Source of the DNA: Paraphaeosphaeria minitans
Taxonomy: Eukaryota > Ascomycota > Dothideomycetes > Pleosporales > Didymosphaeriaceae
NCBI GenBank assembly: GCA_015832175.1
Contig: WJXW01000002.1
Coordinates: forward strand, 2,418,001-2,482,000
Direction of reading: 5' to 3'
Length of the DNA: 64,000 nt
The notes beneath the pieces are model-generated. The model did no database searches and had not been told where the DNA came from. It was given only the letters and a program-made list of their open reading frames with translations. The position numbers and the translations under genes were made by a program. Shown here one piece after another: positions 33,452 to 44,182 of the stretch. Each line of letters starts with the position of its first letter. Within the stretch, counting starts at the first letter, position 1.

Positions 33452-34051
33452 ATGCTACGCAAACCCGGCGAGCTAACAGCACGTCTAGAAGTGACAACGA
33501 CCCTCTCCCAGCTCAAGCTCTCTTCCAAAACGCCGCAGAAGCTCGCCAACAAACCCAAATCCGCGCCTGTCGCCGAATCTTGGGACGAAGACTTCTCCGG
33601 CAGCGGCTCCGACACGGAAACCGAAAAGCCTTCCGACGCCCGCCCCTCACGCACCAAGGACCGCGACTCGCTCTCTCCACTCTCAACCGTAAAGTCTGTC
33701 GATTCGCCCCATCCACCGCCGCCCACCCCTGCGAGCCCGACAGGCGTGCCGTTCGATTTCCCGGACAAGGTGCCGTGTGTCGCAGGAGGCGGTGTGAACA
33801 GCAGGGATGGGAGCAGGAGAGGTAGCGGTGCGGCAAGCCCGGCCAGAAGACCAGACAAGACTACTGCGGTCGCCGGGCGTTTGATTGCGGGAGCATTGGG
33901 CGTGAGGGCCCCGAGGAGGACTGAGGAGGAAAGGGAATACGACCGCGCGATGAGGGACAAAGAGAGAAAGAGGAGGGACGCGGAGCGGGAGCGGGACAAG
34001 CTCGAGAAACAGGCTGCTGAGGATAGAAAGCGGTCCATGTGGGAAGACTAA
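33452..34051 (+). CDS. Small charged protein of unknown function
   Basis: The ATG at 33452 (MLRKPGELTARLEVTTTLSQL) opens 199 residues with no intron. The middle is Ser/Pro/Asp-rich and disordered (SWDEDFSGSGSDTETEKPSD, PHPPPPTPASPTG). The C-terminal 60 residues, from AVAGRLIAGALGVRAPRRT, form a highly charged helix ending KRSMWED, the part most likely to be conserved. The frame is open upstream of this ATG without another Met until 33281, which has no good context. I do not recognise a named family. A cytosolic or nuclear protein is likely because no signal or TM segment is seen. Confidence 0.6.
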   Translation: MLRKPGELTARLEVTTTLSQLKLSSKTPQKLANKPKSAPVAESWDEDFSGSGSDTETEKPSDARPSRTKDRDSLSPLSTVKSVDSPHPPPPTPASPTGVPFDFPDKVPCVAGGGVNSRDGSRRGSGAASPARRPDKTTAVAGRLIAGALGVRAPRRTEEEREYDRAMRDKERKRRDAERERDKLEKQAAEDRKRSMWED

Positions 34052-34637
34052 AGAGGTGTTGAAAATTGGTTAGATACTGTACTCTGACATTGGCCTGTAG
34101 GGGTTTTTTTTCGGAACTGGACCGGTGTTCTTGCCGGTGTGCTTGATTGGAATAAGAGATTGACGCAAGTGTTGCTTGAGACACTGCAGCAGCCGAAAAC
34201 TTGCAAACGGATCCCGCCTGTAGTTAGCTACGCCAACACCCTGTATATAATATATGATTTGTTGTGATGTATGCACGATTCCTTCCAGTCGTGATGCCAG
34301 CTTTGGTGGCCAGTCATCTAAATAACTGGGCACGAGGCTCTTGCATCGAAATCAAATTCGAGTGATGTATCGGATTCATTCCTCCCGAGATAGGTGTAAA
34401 AAGCTACAAGAAAACATGTAGGGCGGCCGAAGGCTTTCGCAAGGCACCCAGCCAGTGACGCCAGACCCAAACCCATCATCACCTTGGTGCAAGAAGTGTA
34501 AGGAAATCGTCCTCCGCCATTTCGCCAAATGCATCATAGTCGTGAATCGTTCTCGTTCCCGTCTGAGACGCCATGCACTTACCCTGTCGCCGCGTTGGCC
34601 CACACTCCGCTAGATCGTTGCGTCGCCGACCGAAACT
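34052..34637. other. Convergent intergenic region
   Basis: About 590 bases between the 3' ends of the small charged protein (plus) and SUMO (minus). It carries both 3' UTRs. No gene seen. Confidence 0.5.
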
Positions 34638-35001
34638 CTAACAGCCCCCGATCTGCTCCTGGTGGACTTCGAGGGTGTCGCCGTCCTGCATGTCGAGCTA
34701 TGAGGTGTCAGCGAGGAAGCTAATCGTACTTGAAAGCAGCGCTCCTTTGCAATGCGCTTGATCATGTACATACCGTGTCGGGGCTGTCTCCTGGCTGCAC
34801 CCTCTGGCCGTCGAAGAGAAACCGGACGCTCTGCATGTTCTTTCCTTGGCGGTCGCAAAACGCGTTCATAAGTTTGCTGAGCTGGGTAGTGCGCTTGATC
34901 TTGAAGAAGACCTCGTTGTTGTTGTCGGTAACTTTGATGTTCAGATGCTCCTGCTGGCCATCTTCCGGCTTCTGCTGCATCGGCGAACCGTTGTCCGACA
35001 T
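34638..35001 (-). CDS. SMT3: SUMO (Smt3) modifier
   Basis: Exon 1 (35001-34774) and exon 2 (34697-34638), joined by a 76-nt intron (GTATGT...CTCATAG), give 95 residues. After a short polar N-terminus the ubiquitin-like fold reads HLNIKVTDNNNEVFFKIKRT, TQLSKLMNAFCDRQGK, VRFLFDGQRVQPGDSPDTLD, MQDGDTLEVHQEQIGG. The diglycine is followed by a single Cys before the stop, so the precursor needs removal of only one residue by a Ulp-type protease. The mature form is attached to lysines of target proteins. A Ulp1-type protease gene lies 5.4 kb away on the other strand. Confidence 0.96.
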
Positions 35002-36667
35002 GTTGGGTGCGGGTGGCTGGGATAACTAAGAGCTGGGTTGTGGTTGAGGAGAACTTTCTGTCGAGGTCAGAACGCGCAGAGAGCGGCAGGAGAGTGGGAT
35101 GTACAGCAGCAGGCTTGCGAAGCAGACGTGCTTTTTATGGCGGGGGTAGCACAGGAAGGCGCGAGCCGGTGCGTGGAAGCTGTACCGCGGAGATGGTCGG
35201 TGGAGGGATAGAGAGTTGCGCAAAAACGCGTCGGTGGCCCTTTATGTCGTGTGGCGAAATCGCGGAAGGTAAGAGAAGTGGGAGCGTGCGTGGCCGCGAA
35301 GTTGAGGTGAGCGTGAGGCTAGTGGGGTTCTCGTCCAATACCTCGAAGCGCAGGGCCACGGCAGGCTCTCGTCTTTCATTCGAAACTCGTAATTCTATCC
35401 TACTTCCGCGCTCAATCTCCAGTCGCTGTCTAATCGCGCTCTCATCTCCAGCTGTGCGGCACTGGCTCGGGAGAACTCACTCTTTGCCTCGCCAGGCCCA
35501 TCTGCTCCAATCTTCAAATCTAGAAACCCTGGAGCCTCCTCCTCACGTGACGTAAAATGGTAGGCGTTTTGCTCACTATGGAGGTTGACAATACACAACG
35601 CTGACGAAGTACACAAGGGGTCGACGGAGGGCACTCAGACAGATCCGCCATGTATCTCTCGCGCCTGTGCCATCCAGAGTAATCCTGCATCTCCATATGG
35701 GCTTAAACTATTCACTCACCCATGGAACAGATTGTTTGCAAAAAAGCAACTACAAGGAGGAAAGATGCAGAAAAGAGGTTTGCCATGTCCATAACCCAGT
35801 CATGCTGTTGCGCACTATAGGCAGGGAGCAGCTTCCTCTCCAGCCAACGCTTGCACTGCCCTTGAGAACAACCTACGGCTGACGTATCCCAGGTCGATGC
35901 TTTGTACGAGTGCTGCAATAGATTCTACCAAGAAAAGGGCGAGGACGCAAGCTCAGTCTGCTGTCCTAAATATGATCTCCTGAAGTACAGGCCGCGACCC
36001 TTCATTGTAGACATTGACGGCTCACGGAAATTAGGTTGAAGATAAAGCAGAGGAGCCAGGAAACCACATAAGCATGCCTCCACATCGGGGGTGGAGTCAT
36101 TAATAGCAGGGCATTCACATATGGCGTCTAGCAACTTTGTACATTATACTGTAGCAAATAGAGAGACGGGTCTTGATTCCGTGCGATGCCCTTCCTCATG
36201 CAGCAAGCCGCACCGAGAACAGGACATCCAGAATTCCCGCGCCAGCGTCACGACGGCCGACGAGCGTACCGCTTGCGAAAGCCGTGCACGCAAAACAGTA
36301 TTTGCAATGTGAGATGTAATACCCCCTATATATCTGCGCCTTCATACTCCGCAAGGGAGTCCAGACAGTCACCAGGTGGTAAGTTATTCTAAGACAGTCG
36401 TGAGCGCGCAAAGAGGCCGCGATGGACCTGCTCAAACACCGAACAGTTTGAACCGAGACTCTAATGACCACCTATGACATTTTGTGATGGAAGAAGAAAC
36501 AGCACGGCGCCGCTGCCGAGTTTTTATACGCAGCCGCGCTAGTGCGCGCTCGGGCCCCGACCTCATGGCTTCAGGTCCAGGACGCGATTGTTCTGCCCTG
36601 GTCCTGCCTTGACGGCTACGCGCGCCGTCCTCTTAACCAGCTCGACTACCCTCGCGTCTTTGCAAAC
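35002..36667. promoter_or_regulatory. Divergent intergenic region, SUMO / NUP84
   Basis: About 1.67 kb between divergently transcribed SUMO and NUP84. A 182-codon frame (35007-35555, plus strand) lies over the presumed SUMO 5' leader and has no protein-like features, so it is not called. A CACGTGAC motif at about 35545-35552 is a possible E-box. No other feature. Confidence 0.4.
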
Positions 36668-39600
36668 ATGGACGACGCTCTACGGCCCGCTTCTCAGCAG
36701 ATGCAGCTGCACGAGGTATGTCTGGCCCACCAACCCGCGGTGCAGGCGCATACGGCTCTGTTACTTCAGCATGTGCTGCGAGACCGCATTTCTTGCATTT
36801 TGGCGCAACCATTGACTTTTCTATCCAGGACCCTCTGCAGCCGCTGCGCGCAATGGCCGATAGAGTTGGCAAAGAGGTCGAGGAGTTTGCCGAACGGCTG
36901 GATCACTGGTACACTCAGAGCACCGACAACGAAAAGCCTAAGCATAAAGCCACCCTCAAGGTTGTCAACAAGTTTAGAGATATTGCAGAGAGCAACGTAC
37001 GGGAGTTGAAGAAGCAGAGCTCGGCTGCAGTCGGATTGGACCAGTCCACGAAGAACCGCATAGCCCACCTAGTCGACAATGATGGTCTTCGCAGCAGGCA
37101 GATCGTACAATCGACAGAGTCCAGGAGGGATTCCTTCGCAAACTCATCGTCGAGCGCGCAATCAGAACTGCGAGATTGGCAGGCAGAGCTTGCGACGTGG
37201 GAACTCGTCCGCGTGGTCTTCGACCAATACCACCCCGAACCCGGAACCGACCAAGAGGCAACGAAGAGGAAGAAGCTAGTCGCACCGAAAGATACAACCC
37301 GCCGCAACCCCAAAGACGAAGTCTGGGAGCGCTTCGTTATCAGCGACGATTTGGCTAGGGAGAAAAAGGCTGTATTAAAATGGCTGCAGCAAACAGCGAA
37401 GCGCAGCGAACGAAACTTGGATTCGATTATGGGACAATGGGCCAAAGAGTCTGGCAAAGATATCGACACGTGGACGAGCGGATGGCTGGAGACAAAGGCT
37501 ACAATCAAGCAAGCCAAACTCAAGAACGGAATTGAAGGGCCGCTGGCAAATGATGAGGTTTACAGCCGCAGCGAACGGAAATTGCTGGTCACTCGCCTGG
37601 ACCCAGACGCGCAAACGCGACAGCAGCTGGCTTTGGAGAAGCCAGACGTGTACTACGAGCATGCTCTCTGGATGGCCTGCTATGAGATGCTTCGCCGCGG
37701 CGAGCCTCTGGACGAGATTAACGACTGGTTCAAAGCAAGAAACCAGGGCTATCGTGCAATATGTATCGGAGCCTCTGGCGAGCCGCGACCTGAAGGTGCC
37801 CCGAACATGGGCCCGTCTGATTTCGGCTACCTGTTTCGTCGGACCACTTATCTTGCTGCGCAAAGCACCATCTATCCATACGAGGGTGCAGCCTATGGAA
37901 TGGTTTCCGGAAACTTCCAGAGGATACAAGCCATCTCATCCTCGTGGGATGATCACCTATATGCATACTACAATGCTCTGCTTTTGTCCAGGTTCGACAA
38001 CTACCTCTTGACGGAGCCCAAGGATCAGCCCCGCGCACAGAAGCACCCACAACTCAACTTTCCGGGAGTAATGGAACACATGAACAATGACTGGGAGAAT
38101 GCCACTCAGAAGGTGGTGGAATTGCTGAAGCATGACAGCCGCACATCACAGGAGGCGAAGACCCCGATCAAGCTGATACAGAGCGCGCTCCTCACTGGGA
38201 CTCTCGATGAGCTCGTGAGCAATGTCGGCATTGCCATTGCCGATGCCATTCAAGCCAAATCTACGCTTCCTACCTTGATTGTCGATCCGGATTATTCCGA
38301 TGACGCTGTTCGTAACGCTGGTCCCGATGGAATCTTCATCTGTAGAGGCAATCGTTCGGTGGTGGTTCCAGAATACTACCAACAATTTCTGCACGACCCC
38401 CACGCGCTGAGGATTCTGGTCCATATCTTCATTGTGCTCGGCAAGCCACGCGATCCTCTCTCGAAGCCGCAGCAGTCTACATTATTTGCCAGAGGCAACG
38501 TCATCGCGGCCTATGTTGAGTTCCTACGCCTTTCCCAACGACTGTCACCCATTCCGTTATATGCTTCACATATCGAACAATGGCGCGCCTCTATGACTCT
38601 CGCACGCATACTCCCAGAGATCGCCGATCCTAGTGACCAGGAGCGTTATGTAGGCCTAATGAAGGGATACGGCGTTGATGTCGAATCAACAATATCCCGA
38701 AACTTCCATCACGTTTTGAGCCAGGCTGGTTTTATCACTGGACGCAAGCAGGAGGTCGTAAAACCAATCTCGAAATACGACCTACTGGACAAGCCTCGCA
38801 AAGGTCTTGCTGCGTCCACTTGGCCAAACGGGCAACATCTCAAAGACCAAGTTTTTGCGTCTGCCATCCGGTGGCAAGACGAAGCCGTGGTTGATTGTCT
38901 ACTATGGTATGGCCTAATTCCGGATAAGAATGACGAAAAAAGCGCGTTACAAGTTGAACGTGCGCTCGCTGTGTTTCTTCGTAAGTTCCCAACTTCTTAA
39001 TGAAGCGCATCTTCTAACAGTTTCAATAGGCGCTGGCAATGTGGCTGCCGCCGATAAGCTTGTTACGCAGATTAACAACGGCAACCTAAGTGTGGCTTTG
39101 GACCATCATCTTCCCCATTTCGTTCGCCTCATCATGCTCTTCAGCCAATGGCGCAACGAAGAGAAGAAATTCATCCAGTACGTGTTCTTGTCATGCACTC
39201 CTTCGCTTTTGCTTAGGTAGCACACGTGATTCGAAACATGCTAACAGGTTCTGCAACAGAGGAGATGAATTGCGCATCTCGGCCAAAGCTGGTGGGTCCA
39301 TACTCACAGATGTCCTCGAAGGGATCGCATCAACCATGTCCATTATCCTAGAACCAACGGTCGATCCGAGGCATACAGATATTTGGGACATTTACAAGAT
39401 ATACATACCTGAGATAATCCTGGCCTACCTTGCAGTCCTTCAAGTGGCCTTCCTCTTCTACAAGAGGGAGCATGGGATTGAAGCGATGGACCTCATTGTT
39501 GCAGTGGCCAGGAAAGAATGGCTGAGCCAGACATTCCAAGAAACAAAGCGTATGCGAGAGCTAGTGGACCGCATTGCGGATGTTTCAAGGTTCATGGTCG

Positions 39601-39680
39601 AGGTTGGGGAGAAGGGGAAGGTCAAGGTGACGAAAGAGGGCAAGACCGCCAACATCTGGAACCTCAACAGGCAGGGTTAG
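36668..39680 (+). CDS. NUP84: Nucleoporin NUP84/NUP107
   Basis: Four exons (36668-36715, 36829-38980, 39030-39177, 39248-39680; introns 113, 49 and 70 nt) give 926 residues. The first exon encodes MDDALRPASQQMQLHE and joins to DPLQPLRAMADRVGKEVEEF. The body is all alpha-helical. The Nup84/Nup107 core shows WELVRVVFDQYHP, YYEHALWMACYEMLRRGEPL, YNALLLSRFDNYL, RILVHIFIVLGKP and, in the C-terminal part, IYIPEIILAYLAVLQVAFLF and MRELVDRIADVSRFMVEVG. It is a scaffold subunit of the Y-shaped Nup84/Nup107-160 complex of the nuclear pore. In yeast this complex is also linked to the pore position and stability of the SUMO protease Ulp1. A Ulp1-type gene begins 765 bases downstream on the same strand. 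Confidence 0.93.
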
Positions 39681-40445
39681 TTGGGAGTGGTAGTTCCATG
39701 TACGATTTGCGAAGGATGCTGTTCAAGTCCGTTCAGCTCGTAATATGGTGACATTCGACGCGACAATCTTGAACGGGAAACATGGACGCCGCATCTGGTT
39801 TGAGCTACTTGAAGCACGTTCTGCAGTGCAAAAACCAAGACTAGAAAACAATGCTATTACATTATTATCTAAGATGCCACCGACAGAGGGTCTCACGTGC
39901 AGTTTATCAAACAGGTAGGCTCTCAGAACCCTGTTGAGCGAGTATTTGGGCGCGGCGCATATTGGATATATCCTTAGCGTCCTCCGTCACTACAAGAACC
40001 CTAGTAGTGTGAAGAAAGCGATGCTATCGTCAAGACCTCGTCAATCTATTGTGGTAGCGCACTACAATAAGAAGCGTACGATTGCGATCAGTGCATCCAG
40101 AGTCTATGTCCTACTATCTACTATTGCTACATAGTAGGACATAGTAGGACAATAGGTGAACGCGTGGGGAGGTTCGCGTCTGCGCTTGCCTCCTTCGTTT
40201 CAGAGCACGGACACTCGTTGCCGAAGGCTTGATGGGGCTTAGCGCACACAGCAGTCTACTTAGCGACTCGCAATTGGCTAGGCTGGCGCACTAGCCGCGC
40301 CTTGCGGTTATGTCACGTCGCGCCGGTCCGCGCTCCTTCTTCCCCAATACATTCAACTTCACTGTCCCCGACACTTTCCAGATTACCCCGCGCACGCTTT
40401 GCACGCACAGCGCAATTACCTCAACACTTGACTATTGCGCACAGC
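39681..40445. other. Intergenic with inverted repeat
   Basis: About 765 bases between NUP84 and the Ulp1-type gene, both plus strand. Contains the hairpin-forming repeat at 40105-40143, described separately. No gene. Confidence 0.45.
40105..40143. repeat. 13-bp inverted repeat with partial extra copy
   Basis: Left arm TATGTCCTACTAT (40105-40117), 13-base spacer, right arm ATAGTAGGACATA (40131-40143): the arms are perfect reverse complements. A further ATAGTAGGAC at 40141-40150 overlaps the right arm. It could form a hairpin in DNA or RNA. It lies about 300 bases upstream of the next start codon. Confidence 0.85.
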
Positions 40446-42263
40446 ATGTGCAAGCGCGCTGCGCCTGAGGAGCGCGAAGGGCTGAACGTAAGTACAGCCA
40501 TCTTCTTTCACTTTCTTCCAGACGCTCACCTGCCGCAGGAGCTCCTCACGACGCGCAGCATGGAGCGGTCAACTGCAACCGCCTACTACCACACGAGGAT
40601 CGAGCGATTTGTGCCCACACGCACTCTCAGGAGTCTCTTCGGTCTACCATTCCGCGTTGCGGACTGCTTCACCCGCCCTCAAAAGATCCTAGTCCAAGCG
40701 ATCTTCCGCGATGGCGGCCGCAAGAAGCGCATCATCGATGCAGGTGCCGCAGATTCTGACACGCCCGATGCTTTCGAAGAGTCCAGCGATGATGCGCATC
40801 CCTTTGCGGACTACTTCCATACACCCACTCCGACGCCCGTCAATGTATCCACATGGACTCCCTTCAACGTATCCCTTCGAGTAGCCTTGAATGAATCCAC
40901 ACAGAAGTCCTTCAAGGCATCTACACGGACGCCATCGAAGAACAATACCGGGAGGGCCACCAAAACCAATGAGAGTGACTGCTACCCAGATAGTGTCTGG
41001 GATGCAACGACCCAAGGTCCTGCGATCAAACCAGTGCCCATCCCTACACCCACACCGGCCCTGTTAGACACACCTAGTCCTTACAGATTTGATCGCGACC
41101 ATTGGACCAGACGAGAGACACATGAGTACATCCGGACTCCACCAAAGTCCAGCCCACCCGCATCGGACGTGGGCGACCGCCTTGCATTCAACAAGTACAT
41201 CGAGGCTACCTACGGTCCCAAACTGGAACAAGTCTACAATAACCCTGGCATTGTCGATCTTCAGCTCAAAACTCTTCAAGAGTTGCACAATGTGGCAGAT
41301 GACACAATGCTTGAAGCCGTTGTGGCACACAACGAGAACTCAACGCTATTAGAGGGGCTCGACGATGTCGACGGCTCACTGGAGGACGGCGCATCCTTTT
41401 GGGAGCACTCTATGTTGTCTTTTCAGCTCACTAAAGAACTTATCAAAAACTTGCCGCAAGAGCCGACTCCCTCACCATCTCCGTCGCCTCAACCCATCTC
41501 CCAACCGCCGCTGGTGGCTCCTTTGACTGAAGAAGAGTATGAAAACTTGGCCCAGATCGCGCACGGCTTTGGAGACATTGCGGCTGCCGAGTTGGTCAAG
41601 CTGCAGAGCACAACGCTGACCTCGCACGATTTCGGAACCCTGCTCCCGAAATTGTTCAATGGCGATGCGAAGGGCTGGCTTAACGATAACATTATCAACG
41701 AGTACCTCGAAATTCTTGTCAATCATGCCCACAAGCAGGAAGGCTACGTGTACGCCAGGGGCAAAGGTGGCTTAACTCCTCCAGTCCACGCGTTCAAATC
41801 GCAATGGTACACTTCGATGATAGGAAATCCATCCGGAACCGCCCGATGGGCTCGGCCAATGCATTTGTTTGGGGAGAAACTCCTCGCATGCAACTTAGTC
41901 CTGATCCCCATCTGCCACCATTCGCACTGGCGTCTCATTGCTATCAAACCTAAGGATCGTTTGATCGAATACTACGACTCCCTACATGGCTCCGGAAGAG
42001 AATACACTCAGCTTGCCAAGGATTGGGTACGAGAGGTGCTTCAGAAGCAATTTGTCGAAGAGGAGTGGTCGATCTCTACAGACCAGAGGAGCGAAGCCCA
42101 AGCAAACGCCAGCGACTGCGGTATCTTCACGCTACTCAACGCATTGGTACTACTTCGCGGCGAGGAGCACAATCGTGTTCTGGTCACTAATGGAATGGAT
42201 GATGCGCGCCTTCGAGTGGCTGCCACACTCCTTGCCAAGACCGCCACTACGGAGATGGACTGA
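40446..42263 (+). CDS. Ulp1-type SUMO protease (C48 family)
   Basis: The ATG at 40446 (MCKRAAPEEREGLN) is followed by a consensus donor GTAAGT at 40488. A 51-nt in-frame intron ending GCCGCAG at 40538 is likely, giving 588 residues. The N-terminal two thirds is Pro/Thr-rich and largely disordered (TPTPTPVNVSTWTPFNV). The C-terminal cysteine-protease domain starts around GDAKGWLNDNIINEYLEIL. The catalytic residues are in order: His in CHHSHWRLIAI, Asp in IEYYDSLHGSG, the oxyanion Gln in EAQANASDCGIF and the Cys in the same motif. Such enzymes mature the SUMO precursor and remove SUMO from targets. Whether this is the pore-bound Ulp1 or a paralogue cannot be told from the sequence. Confidence 0.9.
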   Translation: MCKRAAPEEREGLNVSTAIFFHFLPDAHLPQELLTTRSMERSTATAYYHTRIERFVPTRTLRSLFGLPFRVADCFTRPQKILVQAIFRDGGRKKRIIDAGAADSDTPDAFEESSDDAHPFADYFHTPTPTPVNVSTWTPFNVSLRVALNESTQKSFKASTRTPSKNNTGRATKTNESDCYPDSVWDATTQGPAIKPVPIPTPTPALLDTPSPYRFDRDHWTRRETHEYIRTPPKSSPPASDVGDRLAFNKYIEATYGPKLEQVYNNPGIVDLQLKTLQELHNVADDTMLEAVVAHNENSTLLEGLDDVDGSLEDGASFWEHSMLSFQLTKELIKNLPQEPTPSPSPSPQPISQPPLVAPLTEEEYENLAQIAHGFGDIAAAELVKLQSTTLTSHDFGTLLPKLFNGDAKGWLNDNIINEYLEILVNHAHKQEGYVYARGKGGLTPPVHAFKSQWYTSMIGNPSGTARWARPMHLFGEKLLACNLVLIPICHHSHWRLIAIKPKDRLIEYYDSLHGSGREYTQLAKDWVREVLQKQFVEEEWSISTDQRSEAQANASDCGIFTLLNALVLLRGEEHNRVLVTNGMDDARLRVAATLLAKTATTEMD

Positions 42264-42952
42264 TATTCTGCTGCTTTTCATCGTTCTTGACACTCTGCGT
42301 TTGGGCCTGTTCGAGCGTGAACATGCCCGGATGGACGTCACGAATAACCCATGATGGGTTCTTGTCTTTTCCTTTCCTGATTCAGGCGTTTTGTATAAAC
42401 TACTTCGGGTTTCGAGGTTGCCCTCGTGAACTTGGTGGTATTTCATTTTGGACGCGATGAAGTCCTGAGATTATCCTCAGACGAAGCTCACCATGTCCTG
42501 ATTTTGGTTTGGCGTTTTAAGGGAGCTCGGTTTGGGTCTCGAAATGGTCCCGGATGAACTTCACGATCTGCATAGCATAGGCGCTCACTACGATACCCAT
42601 GGGAGGCACATGAAGTACTTTTGTACTATTGTTCATTAGGAACCGAATGATATTGAATACAACCATCTTCGTACGTCGAGCTTTGCGTGTGTTGCTAATG
42701 ACCAGGCACTTTGCGTTGGATCATGACTTTGCGCGAAGTGCTCACACTTATAGTATGGTATGCAACAGGCATATTTTTTTCTTTTTCTTTTTCGAGGGCG
42801 CCAATACTGAGGGTCTGCACATGTGGCATAGATTGTGTCGAAATGGAGGGGTGTCGATACAACCAAGGTGACGAGTAGTTACACTGCAACGGACAGTAGT
42901 CTACTATTGAATTTCTACAGCTTTCTACACACGAAGAGACTCGGAATTGCGG
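42264..42952. other. Convergent intergenic region
   Basis: About 690 bases between the Ulp1-type gene (plus) and the oxidoreductase (minus). It contains a T-rich stretch with TTTTTTTCTTTTTC near 42773-42792. No gene. Confidence 0.5.
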
Positions 42953-43430
42953 CTACTCGGCGATCTTGATGGCCAGCTTGCCAAAGTGCTTCTGGTCAAA
43001 CATGTACTGATACGCCTCCTTGAGCTCCGGCAGCGTAAACACCTTCTTGTCGACGACGGGGTGGATGTCGTTGGCCTCGATCGCCGCGTTCATGTCCTCA
43101 AACTGCTGGCGCGAGCCGACGAGCAGACCGCGCACGGTGCAGATGTTGTTCAGGCAGTCGAGGAACGAGGGCTGGTCCCTTGAGAAGCCGCCGATGAAGC
43201 CAATGATGCTGATGACGCCGTCGATCTTGATGGCCACGAGGGACTGCTTCATCGTCGTGGGCCCGCCGACTTCGACGACGTGGTCGACGCCGAGGCCGCC
43301 CGGGGAAAGCGACTGCGCCTGCTCGCCCCAGTTGGGGTTCTCCTTGTAGTTGATGACGTGGTCGGCGCCGAGCTTCTTCAAGAGTTCGGCCTTTTCCGGT
43401 GAAGAGGTGGTCGCGATGACGCGGGCGCCG

Positions 43431-43465
<35 letters not shown>

Positions 43466-44182
43466 ACCGCCCGTGCCTTGGGTGAGGACGGTTTGGCCGG
43501 GCTCCAGCTTCTTGAGTCCGTAGAGGGCGTTCCAAGCGGTCAGGGCGGCGCAGGGGAGGGTGCTGGCTTCGGCAAAGTCGAGGTTGGAGGGCATGTGCAC
43601 GAGGCCTTGCTCGTCGAAGGCGCCGTACTCGCGGAGGGCACCGTCAACAACGCCACCAAGACCGGTTCCGAGGATGGCGGGGTTGAGGGGGCCGGCGAGG
43701 TGGCCTTGGTTGAAGAGGGTTGCTACTTTATCTGGAAATAATGTTAGTGAGCTCTGGTTTATGGCTTGCACCGGGCATAGGACGATGTACGCACCACCAA
43801 CCTTGAATCTTGTGACGTTGGATCCGACGGCCTCGACAACTCCAGCTCCATCTGATCCAGGAATCACGCCATCCTTGACCGGAAACGGATACTTGCCCTG
43901 GAATACACTGTCAGCCGAGAGATGGCGCTATCACGTCGCAAGAGCAACCGTGTTGCAGGATACGTACCTTTGGGATGGCAAGATCACGGAAGTTTAGCGA
44001 CGCGGCGTGGACTGAAGATGGTCAGATCGAGAAAGCTTCAGCAGTAGCAGCATAGCAGACATACACTTGACGAGGACGTCCTTGTCGCCCAGTGAGGGCA
44101 CTGGTGCCTTGTCATCCCACTTGAGTGATTCGAAGCCTTCCTTTCCTTGGACAGTCCACTGCTTGGTTGTTGAGGGAGCCAT
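42953..44182 (-). CDS. Zinc-type alcohol dehydrogenase/quinone reductase (MDR)
   Basis: Four exons (44182-44065, 44011-43968, 43897-43795, 43731-42953; introns 53, 70 and 63 nt) give 347 residues. The N-terminal GroES-like part reads KDVLVKFHAASLNFRDLAIPKGKYPF, with first 18 residues typical of the family, then IPGSDGAGVVEAVG. The cofactor motif is LTQGTGGVSIFALQFAKAAGA, and IATTSSPEKAELLKKLGADHVINY follows it. The catalytic-zinc Cys and the structural four-Cys loop of true ADHs are absent, so this is a zinc-free medium-chain reductase using NADP(H), probably acting on enals or quinones. Substrate not predictable. Confidence 0.88.

Noticed and set aside
35007..35555. 182-codon plus-strand frame upstream of SUMO
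   Set aside because: It lies over the likely SUMO leader and promoter on the opposite strand and has a low-complexity Arg/Ser/Gly composition with no family features.
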